A DNA stretch of 64,000 nt from contig NZ_CP118607.1 in the NCBI RefSeq assembly GCF_028898945.1, positions 682,001-746,000 of the forward strand, given 5' to 3'. The translations under genes and the position numbers were made by a program. The notes below the pieces were generated by a model, which worked only from the letters and a program-made list of their open reading frames with translations, was not told the origin of the DNA and did no database searches. The DNA comes from Pseudomonas sp. PSKL.D1 (GTDB lineage Bacteria; Pseudomonadota; Gammaproteobacteria; Pseudomonadales; Pseudomonadaceae). This document shows positions 1 through 9,287 of this stretch, one piece after another; the stretch's first letter is position 1, and each line of letters starts with the position of its first letter.

Positions 1-1557
1 ACGCCGGAAGACCGCACGCTGTTCGAAAAGCGTATGCGGCAGGGTCGTAGGCCGTTTGAGCCCGTGCCGATTCTGTTCGAGCTGAACGAAGAGCAGATCG
101 CACGCGTGGCGGTAAACCAGTTCCGCCTGCCCGGTGTGGAGGTGGTGGCGCAACTGGTGCGTCACTATCCGCAGGGTGCGCATTTTGCCCATTCGGTCGG
201 TTATGTGGGGCGCATCAACGAGAAAGAGCTGAAAAGCCTCGATCCGGTGAATTACAGCGGCACCCACCATATTGGCAAAACCGGCATCGAGCGCTTCTAC
301 GAAGACGAATTGCACGGCCAGGTGGGTTACGAAGAGGTCGAAACCAACGCCCGGGGCCGCGTGCTGCGGGTGCTCAAACGCACCGACCCCAAGCCCGGCA
401 AGGACATCGTGCTGAGCCTGGACATCAAGCTGCAGGAAGCCGCCGAAGCCGCGCTGGCTGGCCGCCGTGGCGCAGTGGTGGCGCTGGACCCGCGTACGGG
501 CGAGGTGCTGGCGATGGTCAGCCAACCGAGCTTCGACCCTAACCTGTTCGTGACCGGTATCAGCTTCAAGGCCTACGCCGAGCTGCGCGACTCGATCGAC
601 CGGCCCTTGTTCAACCGCGTGTTACGCGGCCTTTATCCGCCGGGTTCGACCATCAAGCCCGCGGTAGCCATTGCAGGCCTGGACAGCGGTGTGGTCAATG
701 CAGGTAGCCGGGTGTTCGACCCGGGCTATTACCAACTGCCCAATTACGACCACAAATACCGTAACTGGAACCGCAGCGGTGACGGCTGGGTGGACCTGGA
801 TACCGCGATCATGCGCTCCAACGACACCTACTTCTACGACTTGGCTCACAAAATGGGCATCGATCGGTTGTCGAGCTACATGAACAAGTTCGGCATCGGC
901 CAGAAGGTTGCCCTCGACATGTTCGAAGAGTCGGCAGGCCTGATGCCGTCCCGCGAATGGAAGCGCGCCACCCGTCGACAGGCCTGGTTCCCGGGGGAAA
1001 CCCTGATTCTGGGGATCGGTCAGGGCTACATGCAGGCCACCCCGCTGCAGCTCGCCCAGGCCACCGCGCTCATCGCCAACAAGGGTGTGTGGAACCGCCC
1101 GCACCTGGCCAAGACCATCGAAGGCCTGCCGCCGGTAGACCCGAACCCGATGGAAAACATCGTCCTGCGCGACAGGTCGGACTGGGCCAAGGTTACCCAT
1201 GGCATGGAGCAGGTGATGCACAACGCCCGTGGTACAGCGCGCAAGGCTGCGCTCGGCGCCCAGTACCGCATCGCCGGCAAGAGCGGCACCGCCCAGGTCG
1301 TGGCGATCAAGCAAGGCGAGAAGTACGACCGCAACAAACTTCAGGAACGCCACCGCGACCACGCGCTGTTCGTTGCCTTCGCCCCGGCTGACGATCCGAA
1401 GATCGTGGTATCGGTGATGGTTGAGAACGGTGAGTCCGGCTCTGGCGTTGCCGCCCCCGTGGTTCGGCAGATCATGGACGCCTGGCTGCTCGATGAGAGC
1501 GGCCGGCTCAAGCCCGAATTCGCTCCTGCCACCGTTGCCCAGGAAACGGCCCCGTGA
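1..1557 (+). CDS. mrdA: Penicillin-binding protein 2, peptidoglycan D,D-transpeptidase (5' end cut by the window)
   Basis: Crosslinks peptidoglycan during rod-shaped elongation, in the periplasm, as the partner of RodA. The reading frame is open from base 1, so the N-terminal membrane anchor and part of the pedestal domain lie outside the window; 518 residues are visible. The three transpeptidase motifs are intact: S-T-I-K with the active serine codon at 646-648, S-N-D at 817-825, and K-S-G-T starting at 1279. The stop overlaps the start region of rodA, so the two are translationally linked. Family assignment is firm from the motifs and from the neighbours rodA, mltB, rlpA and dacA. Confidence 0.96.
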   Translation, partial: TPEDRTLFEKRMRQGRRPFEPVPILFELNEEQIARVAVNQFRLPGVEVVAQLVRHYPQGAHFAHSVGYVGRINEKELKSLDPVNYSGTHHIGKTGIERFYEDELHGQVGYEEVETNARGRVLRVLKRTDPKPGKDIVLSLDIKLQEAAEAALAGRRGAVVALDPRTGEVLAMVSQPSFDPNLFVTGISFKAYAELRDSIDRPLFNRVLRGLYPPGSTIKPAVAIAGLDSGVVNAGSRVFDPGYYQLPNYDHKYRNWNRSGDGWVDLDTAIMRSNDTYFYDLAHKMGIDRLSSYMNKFGIGQKVALDMFEESAGLMPSREWKRATRRQAWFPGETLILGIGQGYMQATPLQLAQATALIANKGVWNRPHLAKTIEGLPPVDPNPMENIVLRDRSDWAKVTHGMEQVMHNARGTARKAALGAQYRIAGKSGTAQVVAIKQGEKYDRNKLQERHRDHALFVAFAPADDPKIVVSVMVENGESGSGVAAPVVRQIMDAWLLDESGRLKPEFAPATVAQETAP

Positions 1558-2699
1558 TGAACAACTTCGATCGCATGCTCTCCAGCGAGGACGTGATGCG
1601 TCGGCGCGCCAGCTTCCTGCAGCGCATCCATATCGACGGCCCCTTGCTGATCATCCTGCTGACCCTCGCGGCTGGCAGCCTGTTCGTGCTTTATTCGGCC
1701 AGCGGCAAAAACTGGGACCTGCTGCTCAAGCAGGCTACCTCGTTCGGTATTGGCCTGGTGTCGATGTTCGTCATTGCCCAGCTCGAGCCACGCTTCATGG
1801 CGCGGTGGGTGCCGCTGGCCTACCTGGCCGGGGTGTTCCTGCTGGTGGTGGTGGACGTCATGGGCCACAACGCCATGGGTGCCACGCGCTGGATCAACAT
1901 CCCCGGGGTGATCCGGTTCCAGCCCTCGGAATTCATGAAGATCATCATGCCAGCGACCATCGCCTGGTATCTGTCCAAGCGTACGTTGCCACCGCAGCTT
2001 AAGCACGTGGCCATCAGCCTGGTGCTGATCGGCGTGCCGTTCATCCTCATCGTGCGCCAGCCTGACCTGGGCACTGCACTGCTGATTCTGGCCTCCGGTG
2101 CCTTCGTGCTGTTCATGGGCGGGCTGCGCTGGCGCTGGATCATCAGCGTGCTGACAGCTGCCGTACCCGTGGCAGTGGCCATGTGGTTTTTCGTGATGCA
2201 CGACTACCAGAAGCAGCGCGTGCTGACCTTCCTGGACCCCGAGAGTGACCCGTTGGGCACAGGCTGGAACATCATCCAGTCCAAGGCGGCCATCGGTTCG
2301 GGTGGCGTGTTCGGCAAGGGCTGGCTGCTGGGCACCCAGTCGCACCTGGACTTCCTGCCTGAAAGCCATACCGACTTCATCATTGCGGTGCTGGGCGAAG
2401 AGTTCGGCCTGGTCGGCATCTGCCTGTTGCTGATCGTCTACCTGCTACTGATCGGTCGCGGGCTGATGATTACTGCCCAGGCGCAGACCCTGTTCGGCAA
2501 GCTGCTGGCGGGCAGCCTGACCATGACCTTCTTTGTGTACGTATTCGTCAATATCGGCATGGTGAGCGGCCTGCTGCCCGTGGTGGGCGTGCCGCTGCCC
2601 TTCATCAGTTATGGCGGAACTTCGTTGGTGACGCTGCTGTCAGCGTTTGGCGTTTTGATGTCAATCCATACCCATCGAAAATGGATTGCACAGGTTTGA
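1557..2699 (+). CDS. rodA: Peptidoglycan glycosyltransferase RodA (SEDS family)
   Basis: Polymerises lipid II into glycan strands in the inner membrane as part of the elongasome with PBP2. The protein is a hydrophobic multi-span membrane protein of 380 residues with SEDS landmarks: RQPDLGTALL in the middle, PESHTDFI at the periplasmic loop, and the C-terminal GVPLPFISYGGTS. The ATG at 1557 overlaps the mrdA stop; a GTG at 1554 and an ATG at 1596 (MRRRAS) are alternative starts, and the latter gives a length of 367, near the usual size. Confidence in the product is high, in the exact start moderate. Confidence 0.95.
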   Translation: MNNFDRMLSSEDVMRRRASFLQRIHIDGPLLIILLTLAAGSLFVLYSASGKNWDLLLKQATSFGIGLVSMFVIAQLEPRFMARWVPLAYLAGVFLLVVVDVMGHNAMGATRWINIPGVIRFQPSEFMKIIMPATIAWYLSKRTLPPQLKHVAISLVLIGVPFILIVRQPDLGTALLILASGAFVLFMGGLRWRWIISVLTAAVPVAVAMWFFVMHDYQKQRVLTFLDPESDPLGTGWNIIQSKAAIGSGGVFGKGWLLGTQSHLDFLPESHTDFIIAVLGEEFGLVGICLLLIVYLLLIGRGLMITAQAQTLFGKLLAGSLTMTFFVYVFVNIGMVSGLLPVVGVPLPFISYGGTSLVTLLSAFGVLMSIHTHRKWIAQV

Positions 2700-2716
2700 A
2701 AAAGGTGAAGACATTC

Positions 2717-3727
2717 ATGCAAGCAGTGCGTAACTGGGCTGCCCGTTGTGCGCCGTGGATCGGTGCGGTGGGCCTGTTCGGCGCTGTCCAGCAGGCCAAC
2801 GCCGGCGACTATGACGGCTCGCCCCAAGTGGCCGAGTTTGTTGGCGAAATGGTCCGCGACTACGGCTTTGCCGATGAGCAATTGATGGGCGTGTTCCGCG
2901 AGGTACAGCGCAAGCAGTCGATCCTGGACGCCATTTCGCGCCCGGCCGAGCGTGTCAAACCGTGGAAGGAATACCGGCCGATGTTCATCACCGACGCGCG
3001 CATTGCCCGTGGTGTGGACTTCTGGCGCCAGCATGAAGCCGTGCTGGCCCGTGCCGAGCAGGAATATGGTGTGCCGGCGCAGTACATTGTCGCGATCATT
3101 GGCGTTGAAACGTTTTTTGGCCGCAATACCGGTAACTTCCGCGTGATTGATGCCTTGTCGACACTGGGCTTCGATTACCCGCCCCGTGCCGAGTTCTTCC
3201 GCAAGGAACTGCGTGAGTACCTGCTGCTGGCGCGCGATGAGCAACTGGACCCGCTTACCCTCAAAGGTTCCTACGCAGGGGCAATGGGCCTGCCGCAGTT
3301 CATGCCCAGCAGTTTCCGTAATTACGCCGTGGACTTCGACGGTGACGGCCACATCAATATCTGGAATAACCCCGACGATGCCATCGGCAGTGTTGCCAGC
3401 TACTTCAAGCGCCACGGCTGGGTGGCAGGCCAAGGCGTGGTCAGCCGCGCCCAGGTCAGTGGCACACGGGCCGACGAAGGCCTGACCACAGGCATCGAGC
3501 CTGTGAAAACGGTGGGAGAGTTGCGGGCGCTGGGCTGGTCGAGTCATGATGCGCTGCGCGATGATCTGCCGGTAACCGCCTTCCGCCTGGAAGGCGACAA
3601 CGGCCCCGAATACTGGATGGGCCAGAAGAACTTCTACGCGATCACTCGCTACAACCGCAGCGTGATGTATGCCATGGCGGTGCATCAGCTTTCGGAACAG
3701 CTGGTCCAAGCACGGGGCGTCAAGTAA
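2717..3727 (+). CDS. mltB: Lytic murein transglycosylase B
   Basis: Cleaves peptidoglycan glycan strands with formation of 1,6-anhydro-muramic ends, in the periplasm. The 336-residue protein begins with a signal peptide ending near QQANA and carries the SLT_2/MltB catalytic fold: the GVETFFGRNTG segment contains the catalytic Glu, followed by YAGAMGLPQFMPSS and the FDGDGHINIWNNPDDAIGS metal-binding-like loop. The ATG at 2717 follows a good ribosome site (AAAGGTGA) and gives the signal peptide directly; an in-frame ATG at 2681 would overlap rodA. No lipobox is seen, so it is probably a soluble form, like the SltB1 type of pseudomonads. Its stop overlaps the rlpA start by one base. Confidence 0.92.
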   Translation: MQAVRNWAARCAPWIGAVGLFGAVQQANAGDYDGSPQVAEFVGEMVRDYGFADEQLMGVFREVQRKQSILDAISRPAERVKPWKEYRPMFITDARIARGVDFWRQHEAVLARAEQEYGVPAQYIVAIIGVETFFGRNTGNFRVIDALSTLGFDYPPRAEFFRKELREYLLLARDEQLDPLTLKGSYAGAMGLPQFMPSSFRNYAVDFDGDGHINIWNNPDDAIGSVASYFKRHGWVAGQGVVSRAQVSGTRADEGLTTGIEPVKTVGELRALGWSSHDALRDDLPVTAFRLEGDNGPEYWMGQKNFYAITRYNRSVMYAMAVHQLSEQLVQARGVK

Positions 3728-4725
3728 TGCGCGCAATTTTCTCTGCCAATACCTTCAAGCTGATGGCCTGCATGACCGTTGGCATGCTGCTGGTCAGTTG
3801 CTCGTCCAGCCGCCCGCCTGCCCAGCAGAGCGGCAACACGGTGCGCTCGCAGCCGGGGTTGGACATCAACCGGGCCCACAAGGACGGCGCGCCGTGGTGG
3901 GATGTGGATGTAAACAAGATCCCGGATGCCACGCCGACTGTGCACACAGGCAACTACAAGGCCAACCCATACACGGTACTGGGCAAAACCTATTACCCCA
4001 TGCAGGACTCGCGCAACTACCGCGCCGAGGGCACCGCATCGTGGTACGGCACCAAGTTCCATGGCCAGAACACTGCCAACGGTGAGCTTTATGATCTGTA
4101 TGGCATGAGCGCGGCGCACAAGACCTTGCCGCTGCCGGCTTATGTGCGGGTGACCAACCTGGCCAATGGCCGCAGCGTGATCCTGCGTGTCAACGACCGT
4201 GGCCCGTTCTATTCCGACCGCATCATTGACCTGTCCTATGCCGCTGCCAAGAAGCTTGGTTATGCCGAGAGCGGTACTGCGCATGTGCGCGTCGAGGGTA
4301 TCGACCCGCAGCAATGGTGGGCCCAGCGTGGCCAGCAGCCGCCGCTGATGCTCAAGGAGCCGCAGGCCGCCCAGACGCAGGCGATTGCCGCCAATACCGG
4401 GCGTGTCGAGCAATGGACGCCACCGCCGCAACAGCATGCGGCACCAGTGGTGCCGGTGCAGGTGGGCGGTAACAATGTGCCAGCCAGCAACGGCGGCAGC
4501 TTCCTGCAGGTGGGCGCTTTCGCCAACCCGGACGCGGCCGAATTGCTGCGCTCCAAATTGAGCACCATGGTCAGCGCGCCGGTGTTCATCAGTTCGGTCG
4601 TGCGTAACCAGCAAACCCTGCACCGCGTACGCCTTGGGCCAATCAACAGCCAGGGCGAAATCCAGCAGGCGCAAAACAGCATCCGCCTGGCGAACCTTGG
4701 CCAGGCCAAGCTGGTCACAGACTGA
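3727..4725 (+). CDS. rlpA: Septal-ring lytic transglycosylase RlpA, lipoprotein with SPOR domain
   Basis: RlpA of Pseudomonas cuts glycan strands that lack stem peptides and helps daughter-cell separation. The 332-residue protein starts with a lipoprotein signal (LLVSC, acylated Cys25). The double-psi beta-barrel core follows, with GTASWYGTKFHGQ and VNDRGPFYSDRIIDLSYAAA, which contain the residues expected for catalysis. A proline- and glutamine-rich linker leads to a C-terminal SPOR domain (FLQVGAFANPDAAELL to RVRLGPI) that binds denuded glycan. It starts at the TAATG overlap with mltB, so the two are co-translated. Confidence 0.95.
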   Translation: MRAIFSANTFKLMACMTVGMLLVSCSSSRPPAQQSGNTVRSQPGLDINRAHKDGAPWWDVDVNKIPDATPTVHTGNYKANPYTVLGKTYYPMQDSRNYRAEGTASWYGTKFHGQNTANGELYDLYGMSAAHKTLPLPAYVRVTNLANGRSVILRVNDRGPFYSDRIIDLSYAAAKKLGYAESGTAHVRVEGIDPQQWWAQRGQQPPLMLKEPQAAQTQAIAANTGRVEQWTPPPQQHAAPVVPVQVGGNNVPASNGGSFLQVGAFANPDAAELLRSKLSTMVSAPVFISSVVRNQQTLHRVRLGPINSQGEIQQAQNSIRLANLGQAKLVTD

Positions 4726-4731
4726 CTCGAC

Positions 4732-4792
4732 CTGCAAGCTGCAAGATAAGAGCGGGCCAATAATGGCTTGGCTCTTCGCTTGTGGCTTGAAG
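4732..4792. repeat. Long imperfect palindrome after rlpA, possible bidirectional terminator
   Basis: The two arms, about 28 bases each, pair through CTGCAAGCTGCAAG with CTTGTGGCTTGAAG and through AAGAGCGGGCCA (4748-4759) with TGGCTTGGCTCTT (4764-4776), around the loop ATAA. There is no clear T-run. It sits between rlpA and the dacA leader and resembles the CAAGCT-type palindromes common in pseudomonads rather than the REP elements elsewhere in this window. Confidence 0.5.
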
Positions 4793-4976
4793 CTCCAAGC
4801 TGTCGGTTTTGTCATGAATTGCCCTGCGCAGCCATGTACAATGTCGGCTTTTGCCCGCAGCGACATCCTGTCGCACTTTGCAGGCCCGGCCTCAGGCCGC
4901 AAAAACTAGACTGACTGGCGCTGGGCACACGATGTGGCCCACGAAACATCAGACCATTAGCGATTTAGAGAGACGG

Positions 4977-6137
4977 ATGAACATCACCAAACTTGCCAAA
5001 CGACTTTGCCTGCCCGTATTGCTGCTGATCACGCCGGTTGCGTTCGCCGCCGAGCAGATGATGCCTGCTGCACCGCAACTGGCCGCCAAGTCCTACGTAC
5101 TCATGGACGCGTCCAGCGGTAACGTGCTGGTCGAGAACAACGGTGACGAGCGTCTGCCGCCAGCCAGCCTGACCAAGCTGATGACAGCCTACATCGCCAC
5201 CCTGGACATCCGCCGTGGCCAGATCGGCGAAAACGACCCGGTCACCGTCAGCGAAAACGCCTGGCGCACCGGCGGTTCGCGCATGTTCATCAAGGTGGGC
5301 AGCCAGGTTACCGTCAGCGACCTGCTGCACGGCATCATCATCCAGTCGGGTAACGACGCCTCCGTCGCCCTGTCCGAGCACATCGCCGGCAGCGAAGACG
5401 CGTTCGCCGACATGATGAACAAGACCGCCGCCGACCTGGGCATGAGCAACAGCCACTTCATGAACCCGACCGGCCTGCCGAACCCGGAGCACTACTCTTC
5501 GGCTCACGACATGGCCCTGCTGGCCCGTGCGATCATCAACATCGATCCGGCGCACTACGCCATCTACTCGCAGAAAGAGTTCTTCTGGAACAACATCAAG
5601 CAGCCGAACCGCAATCTGCTGCTGTGGCGTGACAAGACGGTCGACGGCCTGAAAACCGGCCACACCGAAGAAGCTGGCTACTGCATGGTCGCTTCTGCCG
5701 TACGTGATGGCCAGCGCCTGATCGCCGTGGTGTTCGGCACCAACAGCGAGCAGTCCCGTGCTGCCGAAACCCAGAAGTTGCTGACCTACGGCTTCCGCTT
5801 CTTCGAAACCCAGACCTTCTACCAGAAGGGTACCGAGCTGACCAAAGCCCCGGTATGGAAGGGCGCCACCAGCGAAGTCAAGGCTGGCCTGGCCAACGAC
5901 CTGACCATGACTATGCCTAAAGGCCAATTGAAGCGCCTGCAGGCTTCGATGACCATGAACCCGCAACTGACCGCGCCAATCGCCAAAGGTGACGTGATCG
6001 GTAAAGTGGAAGTCAAACTGGACGAGAACGTGGTTCACAGCGCCGACCTGATCGCCCTCGATGGCGTTGAGGAAGGTGGTTTCTTCCGCCGTATGTGGGA
6101 TAGCATCCGTCTATTCTTCTACGGGTTGTTCAACTGA
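4977..6137 (+). CDS. dacA: D-alanyl-D-alanine carboxypeptidase (PBP5/6 type)
   Basis: Removes the terminal D-Ala from peptidoglycan pentapeptides in the periplasm. The 386-residue protein has a cleaved signal peptide (ends near PVAFAA), the S-L-T-K active site, the S-G-N motif in IIQSGNDASVAL and K-T-G in LKTGHTEEAGYC, then the beta-rich C-terminal domain and an amphipathic anchor helix (GGFFRRMWDSIRLFFYGLF). The start at 4977 is chosen because it begins the signal peptide and follows GAGAGACGG; the frame is open further upstream but without a plausible start. It closes the elongation gene block. Confidence 0.95.
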   Translation: MNITKLAKRLCLPVLLLITPVAFAAEQMMPAAPQLAAKSYVLMDASSGNVLVENNGDERLPPASLTKLMTAYIATLDIRRGQIGENDPVTVSENAWRTGGSRMFIKVGSQVTVSDLLHGIIIQSGNDASVALSEHIAGSEDAFADMMNKTAADLGMSNSHFMNPTGLPNPEHYSSAHDMALLARAIINIDPAHYAIYSQKEFFWNNIKQPNRNLLLWRDKTVDGLKTGHTEEAGYCMVASAVRDGQRLIAVVFGTNSEQSRAAETQKLLTYGFRFFETQTFYQKGTELTKAPVWKGATSEVKAGLANDLTMTMPKGQLKRLQASMTMNPQLTAPIAKGDVIGKVEVKLDENVVHSADLIALDGVEEGGFFRRMWDSIRLFFYGLFN

Positions 6138-6151
6138 TATCGTGACCTGCA

Positions 6152-6182
6152 CGCCCCCGCATGATCTGGCGGGGGCGTTGTT
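6152..6182 (+). terminator. Rho-independent terminator of dacA
   Basis: CGCCCCCGC (6152-6160) pairs perfectly with GCGGGGGCG (6169-6177) around an 8-base loop and is followed by TTGTTGTTG. It lies 14 bases after the dacA stop and ends the cell-wall block before ybeD. Confidence 0.85.
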
Positions 6183-6212
6183 GTTGCCACGGCTTACGAG
6201 GCCGTTTCCGCC

Positions 6213-6488
6213 ATGAGCGAACCTGACGTCAAGTCGCACAAAATCGAATTCCCCTGCGCCGATTACCCGATCAAGGTCATCGGCGATACCGTTGTCGGCT
6301 TCAAGGACACGGTTATCGAGATCCTGAGCAAGTACGCCAAGGTCGACCTTTCCACCCTGGCCGAGCGCCAGAGCAAGGAAGGCAAGTACACCACGGTGCA
6401 ATTGCACATCATTGCCGAAAGCGAAAACCAGCTGCACGACATCAACAGTGCCTTGCGCGCGACCGGCATCGTGAAAATGGTGCTTTGA
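6213..6488 (+). CDS. ybeD: YbeD/DUF493 family protein
   Basis: A 91-residue cytosolic protein of the DUF493 family, whose fold resembles ACT-like regulatory domains. The visible features match the family: [13 protein letters not shown] near the start and a C-terminal half ending in [11 protein letters not shown]. Its exact role is not established. It sits directly upstream of lipB, with its TGA overlapping the lipB ATG, the same arrangement as in enterobacteria, which suggests a link to lipoylation. Confidence 0.92.
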   Translation: MSEPDVKSHKIEFPCADYPIKVIGDTVVGFKDTVIEILSKYAKVDLSTLAERQSKEGKYTTVQLHIIAESENQLHDINSALRATGIVKMVL

Positions 6489-7135
6489 TGTCGCTTTGTC
6501 TCGGTTTTCGCGATCTTGGCCTGCAGCCCTATGAACCGGTGCTGGAGGCCATGCGTCGCTTCACCGAGCAGCGCAGCCCGGACAGCCAGGATGAAATCTG
6601 GCTGGTCGAGCACCCCGCGGTCTTCACCCAGGGCCAGGCCGGCAAGGCAGAGCACCTGCTGGTACCGGGCGACATCCCGGTGGTCAAGACCGACCGCGGC
6701 GGCCAAGTGACGTACCATGGCCCCGGGCAGCTGGTCGCCTACTTGCTGCTGGATGTACGCCGCCTGGGCTTTGGCGTGCGCGAGCTGGTAAGCCGCATCG
6801 AGCAGACGCTGATCGACTTGCTCGCCAGCTATGGCGTCACTGCTGCCGCCAAGCCCGATGCGCCGGGTGTCTATGTCGATGGAGCGAAAATCGCCTCCCT
6901 CGGCCTGCGAATCCGCAACGGCCGTTGTTTCCACGGCCTTGCTCTGAACGTGGACATGGACCTTGCGCCATTCCGCCGAATCAACCCCTGTGGGTATGCG
7001 GGGCTGGCCATGACCCAGCTACGTGACCTGGCAGGCCCGATCGAACTCGACGAGGTCAGGACAAGGCTGCGCGGACAGCTGGTCAAGCACCTCGACTATG
7101 CTGAGCAGACGACCCTGACGGGCGGAATCGACTGA
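6488..7135 (+). CDS. lipB: Octanoyl-ACP:protein N-octanoyltransferase LipB
   Basis: Moves octanoyl groups from acyl-carrier protein to the lipoyl domains of 2-oxoacid dehydrogenases and GcvH, the first step of lipoate synthesis. The 215-residue protein carries [19 protein letters not shown], the thioester-forming Cys in [15 protein letters not shown], and the Lys of [11 protein letters not shown]. The ATG at 6488 overlaps the ybeD stop (ATGA); a TTG one codon earlier is less likely. The product feeds LipA, encoded next. Confidence 0.96.
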   Translation: MSLCLGFRDLGLQPYEPVLEAMRRFTEQRSPDSQDEIWLVEHPAVFTQGQAGKAEHLLVPGDIPVVKTDRGGQVTYHGPGQLVAYLLLDVRRLGFGVRELVSRIEQTLIDLLASYGVTAAAKPDAPGVYVDGAKIASLGLRIRNGRCFHGLALNVDMDLAPFRRINPCGYAGLAMTQLRDLAGPIELDEVRTRLRGQLVKHLDYAEQTTLTGGID

Positions 7136-7137
7136 AT

Positions 7138-8154
7138 ATGACAACTGTGCAAGAAGCCGTGCCGAACCTGATACCCACCCAGGATGCCACCCCGCGCCCC
7201 GCGCCGAAGAAGGTGGAAGCTGGTGTAAAACTGCGTGGCGCCGACAAGGTCGCGCGTATTCCGGTGAAGATCATCCCAACCGATGAGCTGCCGAAAAAGC
7301 CTGACTGGATTCGCGTGCGCATTCCGGTTTCCCCGGAAGTCGACCGTATCAAGCAACTGCTGCGCAAGCACAAGCTGCACAGCGTGTGCGAAGAGGCCTC
7401 CTGCCCGAACCTGGGTGAGTGCTTCTCGGGCGGCACTGCAACCTTCATGATCATGGGTGACATCTGCACCCGTCGCTGCCCGTTCTGCGACGTTGGCCAT
7501 GGCCGGCCAAAACCGCTGGACCTGGACGAGCCGAAGAACCTGGCCGTGGCGATTGCCGACCTGCGCCTGAAGTACGTGGTAATCACCTCGGTGGACCGCG
7601 ACGACCTGCGTGACGGCGGTGCCCAGCACTTTGCCGACTGCATCCGCGAAATCCGTGCGCTGTCGCCGGGCGTGCAGCTCGAAACCCTGGTGCCGGACTA
7701 CCGTGGCCGCATGGACGTAGCGCTGGAAATCACCGCGCAGACGCCGCCGGACGTGTTCAACCACAACCTGGAAACCGTACCGCGCCTGTACAAGGCCGCG
7801 CGCCCGGGTTCGGACTACGACTGGTCGTTGGACCTGCTGCAGAAGTTCAAGCAAATGGTCCCGCATGTTCCGACCAAATCGGGCCTGATGCTCGGCCTGG
7901 GTGAAACTGACGAAGAAGTGATCGAAGTGATGCATCGCATGCGCGAGCATGAGATCGACATGCTGACCCTCGGCCAGTACCTGCAGCCGTCGCGTAGCCA
8001 CCTGCCAGTACAACGCTTCGTGCACCCGGATACCTTTGCCTGGTTTGCCGAAGAAGGCTACAAAATGGGCTTCAAGAACGTCGCGTCGGGCCCGCTGGTG
8101 CGCTCGTCCTACCATGCCGACCAGCAGGCGCACGAAGCCAAGATCAAGCTCTGA
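7138..8154 (+). CDS. lipA: Lipoyl synthase LipA (radical SAM)
   Basis: Inserts two sulfur atoms into protein-bound octanoyl groups. The 338-residue protein has both expected iron-sulfur clusters: the auxiliary cluster ligands in [12 protein letters not shown] and the radical SAM ligands in CTRRCPFC, plus the C-terminal RSSYHA segment that supplies the serine ligand. An N-terminal extension of about 60 residues before the core is usual in pseudomonads. It begins two bases after the lipB stop. Confidence 0.97.
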   Translation: MTTVQEAVPNLIPTQDATPRPAPKKVEAGVKLRGADKVARIPVKIIPTDELPKKPDWIRVRIPVSPEVDRIKQLLRKHKLHSVCEEASCPNLGECFSGGTATFMIMGDICTRRCPFCDVGHGRPKPLDLDEPKNLAVAIADLRLKYVVITSVDRDDLRDGGAQHFADCIREIRALSPGVQLETLVPDYRGRMDVALEITAQTPPDVFNHNLETVPRLYKAARPGSDYDWSLDLLQKFKQMVPHVPTKSGLMLGLGETDEEVIEVMHRMREHEIDMLTLGQYLQPSRSHLPVQRFVHPDTFAWFAEEGYKMGFKNVASGPLVRSSYHADQQAHEAKIKL

Positions 8155-8172
8155 TCCTGGCGTGAGCCGTAC

Positions 8173-8213
8173 ATGCCGATGCGCGTCGAAAGGCGGCATC
8201 GGCATTTTTGTTT
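8173..8213 (+). terminator. Rho-independent terminator of the ybeD-lipB-lipA operon
   Basis: ATGCCGATGC (8173-8182) pairs perfectly with GCATCGGCAT (8196-8205) and is followed by TTTTGTTT. It is 18 bases after the lipA stop. Confidence 0.9.
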
Positions 8214-8234
8214 CTGCAGCTGCAAGGAGTTGCG

Positions 8235-9173
8235 ATGAACTGCGTCGAAGACCATGAAACCCTGCTGCCCAAGGCGCTACCGGCCAATGCCTGTTTTGCC
8301 ATCGTTGCCCCGGCCGGATCCGCGCGGCTTGACGCGCAGAAGGCCAGCCAGTGGTTTGCCGACCGGGGGTACCGTTGCTGCATCTACCCGGGCGTTGACC
8401 ATGCCCAGGGTTACCTGGCAGGTTCTGATGAGCAGCGCCTGAAAGACTTGCACGCAGCCTTTGCCGACCCTGATGTCGATGCCATTTTGTGTATGCGCGG
8501 CGGTTACGGCAGCATGCGTTTGCTTGACGGGCTCGATTTTGAGCTGATTCGGCGCAACCCCAAACCGCTGATCGGATACAGCGATATCACCGCGTTGCAT
8601 ACGGCCATCCTGCGGCATGCCGGGTTGATAGCCTTCCACGGTGCAATGTTGAATGCCGATTTGCTGGGCGCCAAGCTACAGCCGACCGAGTCGTCGCTGA
8701 TTGCGCAGCTTGGTGGGCATCTGGGGCAGGGCGATGAAATTGTCCATCCGGCTGATTTCCCCCTCAGTTGTATAGTGCCAGGTGTGGCCAGTGGGCGGCT
8801 GGTGGGCGGTAATCTGTCGATGTTGGGGGCGACGCTGGGGACGTTGGCTGAAGTGGCTACGCAGGGCAGCATTTTGTTCATCGAGGACGTCAACGAGCCG
8901 CTTTACCGGGTGGACCGGTTGCTGACCCAGTTGCGCCTGGCGGGCAAGCTGCAGGGCATCAAGGGTGTGCTGGTGGGGGATTTTGCCGGGATCACGGTGG
9001 CGGCGTTGAGGCCGTTGCTTGTGGATATCTTTGGGCCGCTGGGCGTGCCGGTGCTGGCCGGGTGGCGCAGTGGGCATTGTGATCCGAATGTGTGTTTGCC
9101 GTTGGGGGCTGAGGTGAGTCTGGACAGTGAGCGGATGGCGTTGGTGTTGCTGCAGGATTTGTTCAGGGCTTGA
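8235..9173 (+). CDS. ldcA: LD-carboxypeptidase (peptidase S66, LdcA/MccF family)
   Basis: Cytosolic serine peptidase that trims the terminal D-Ala from recycled murein tetrapeptides; the related MccF enzymes cleave microcin C. The 312-residue protein has the nucleophile elbow in MRGGYGSMRLLDGLD, a catalytic Glu in FIEDVNEPLYRVDRLL, and the His in GHCDPNVCLPLG. The start at 8235 follows AAGGAG. The gene stands alone between the lipA terminator and a REP pair. Murein recycling is the likelier role, since no microcin genes are near. Confidence 0.9.
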   Translation: MNCVEDHETLLPKALPANACFAIVAPAGSARLDAQKASQWFADRGYRCCIYPGVDHAQGYLAGSDEQRLKDLHAAFADPDVDAILCMRGGYGSMRLLDGLDFELIRRNPKPLIGYSDITALHTAILRHAGLIAFHGAMLNADLLGAKLQPTESSLIAQLGGHLGQGDEIVHPADFPLSCIVPGVASGRLVGGNLSMLGATLGTLAEVATQGSILFIEDVNEPLYRVDRLLTQLRLAGKLQGIKGVLVGDFAGITVAALRPLLVDIFGPLGVPVLAGWRSGHCDPNVCLPLGAEVSLDSERMALVLLQDLFRA

Positions 9174-9180
9174 GGTTTTT

Positions 9181-9280
9181 GGGGCCGCTTTGCGGCCCAT
9201 CGCGGATGAATCCGCTCCTACAAAGGCGCAGCCCACCCTGTAGGAGCGGATTCATCCGCGATGGGCTGCAACGCAGCCCC
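9181..9280. repeat. Inverted pair of REP elements
   Basis: Two 23-base REP units in opposite orientation (9200-9222 and 9239-9261), each with the core GGAGCGG/CCGCTCC and a short internal stem TCGCGGAT/ATCCGCGA. They are flanked by G/C-rich hairpin arms (GGGGCCGC, CAGCCCC). The pair separates the convergent genes ldcA and the second transglycosylase. Confidence 0.85.
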
Positions 9281-9287
9281 AGGTCCA

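Noticed and set aside
8208..8234. Upstream start for the LD-carboxypeptidase at 8208
   Set aside because: The codon is TTG inside the lipA terminator; the ATG at 8235 has a good ribosome site.
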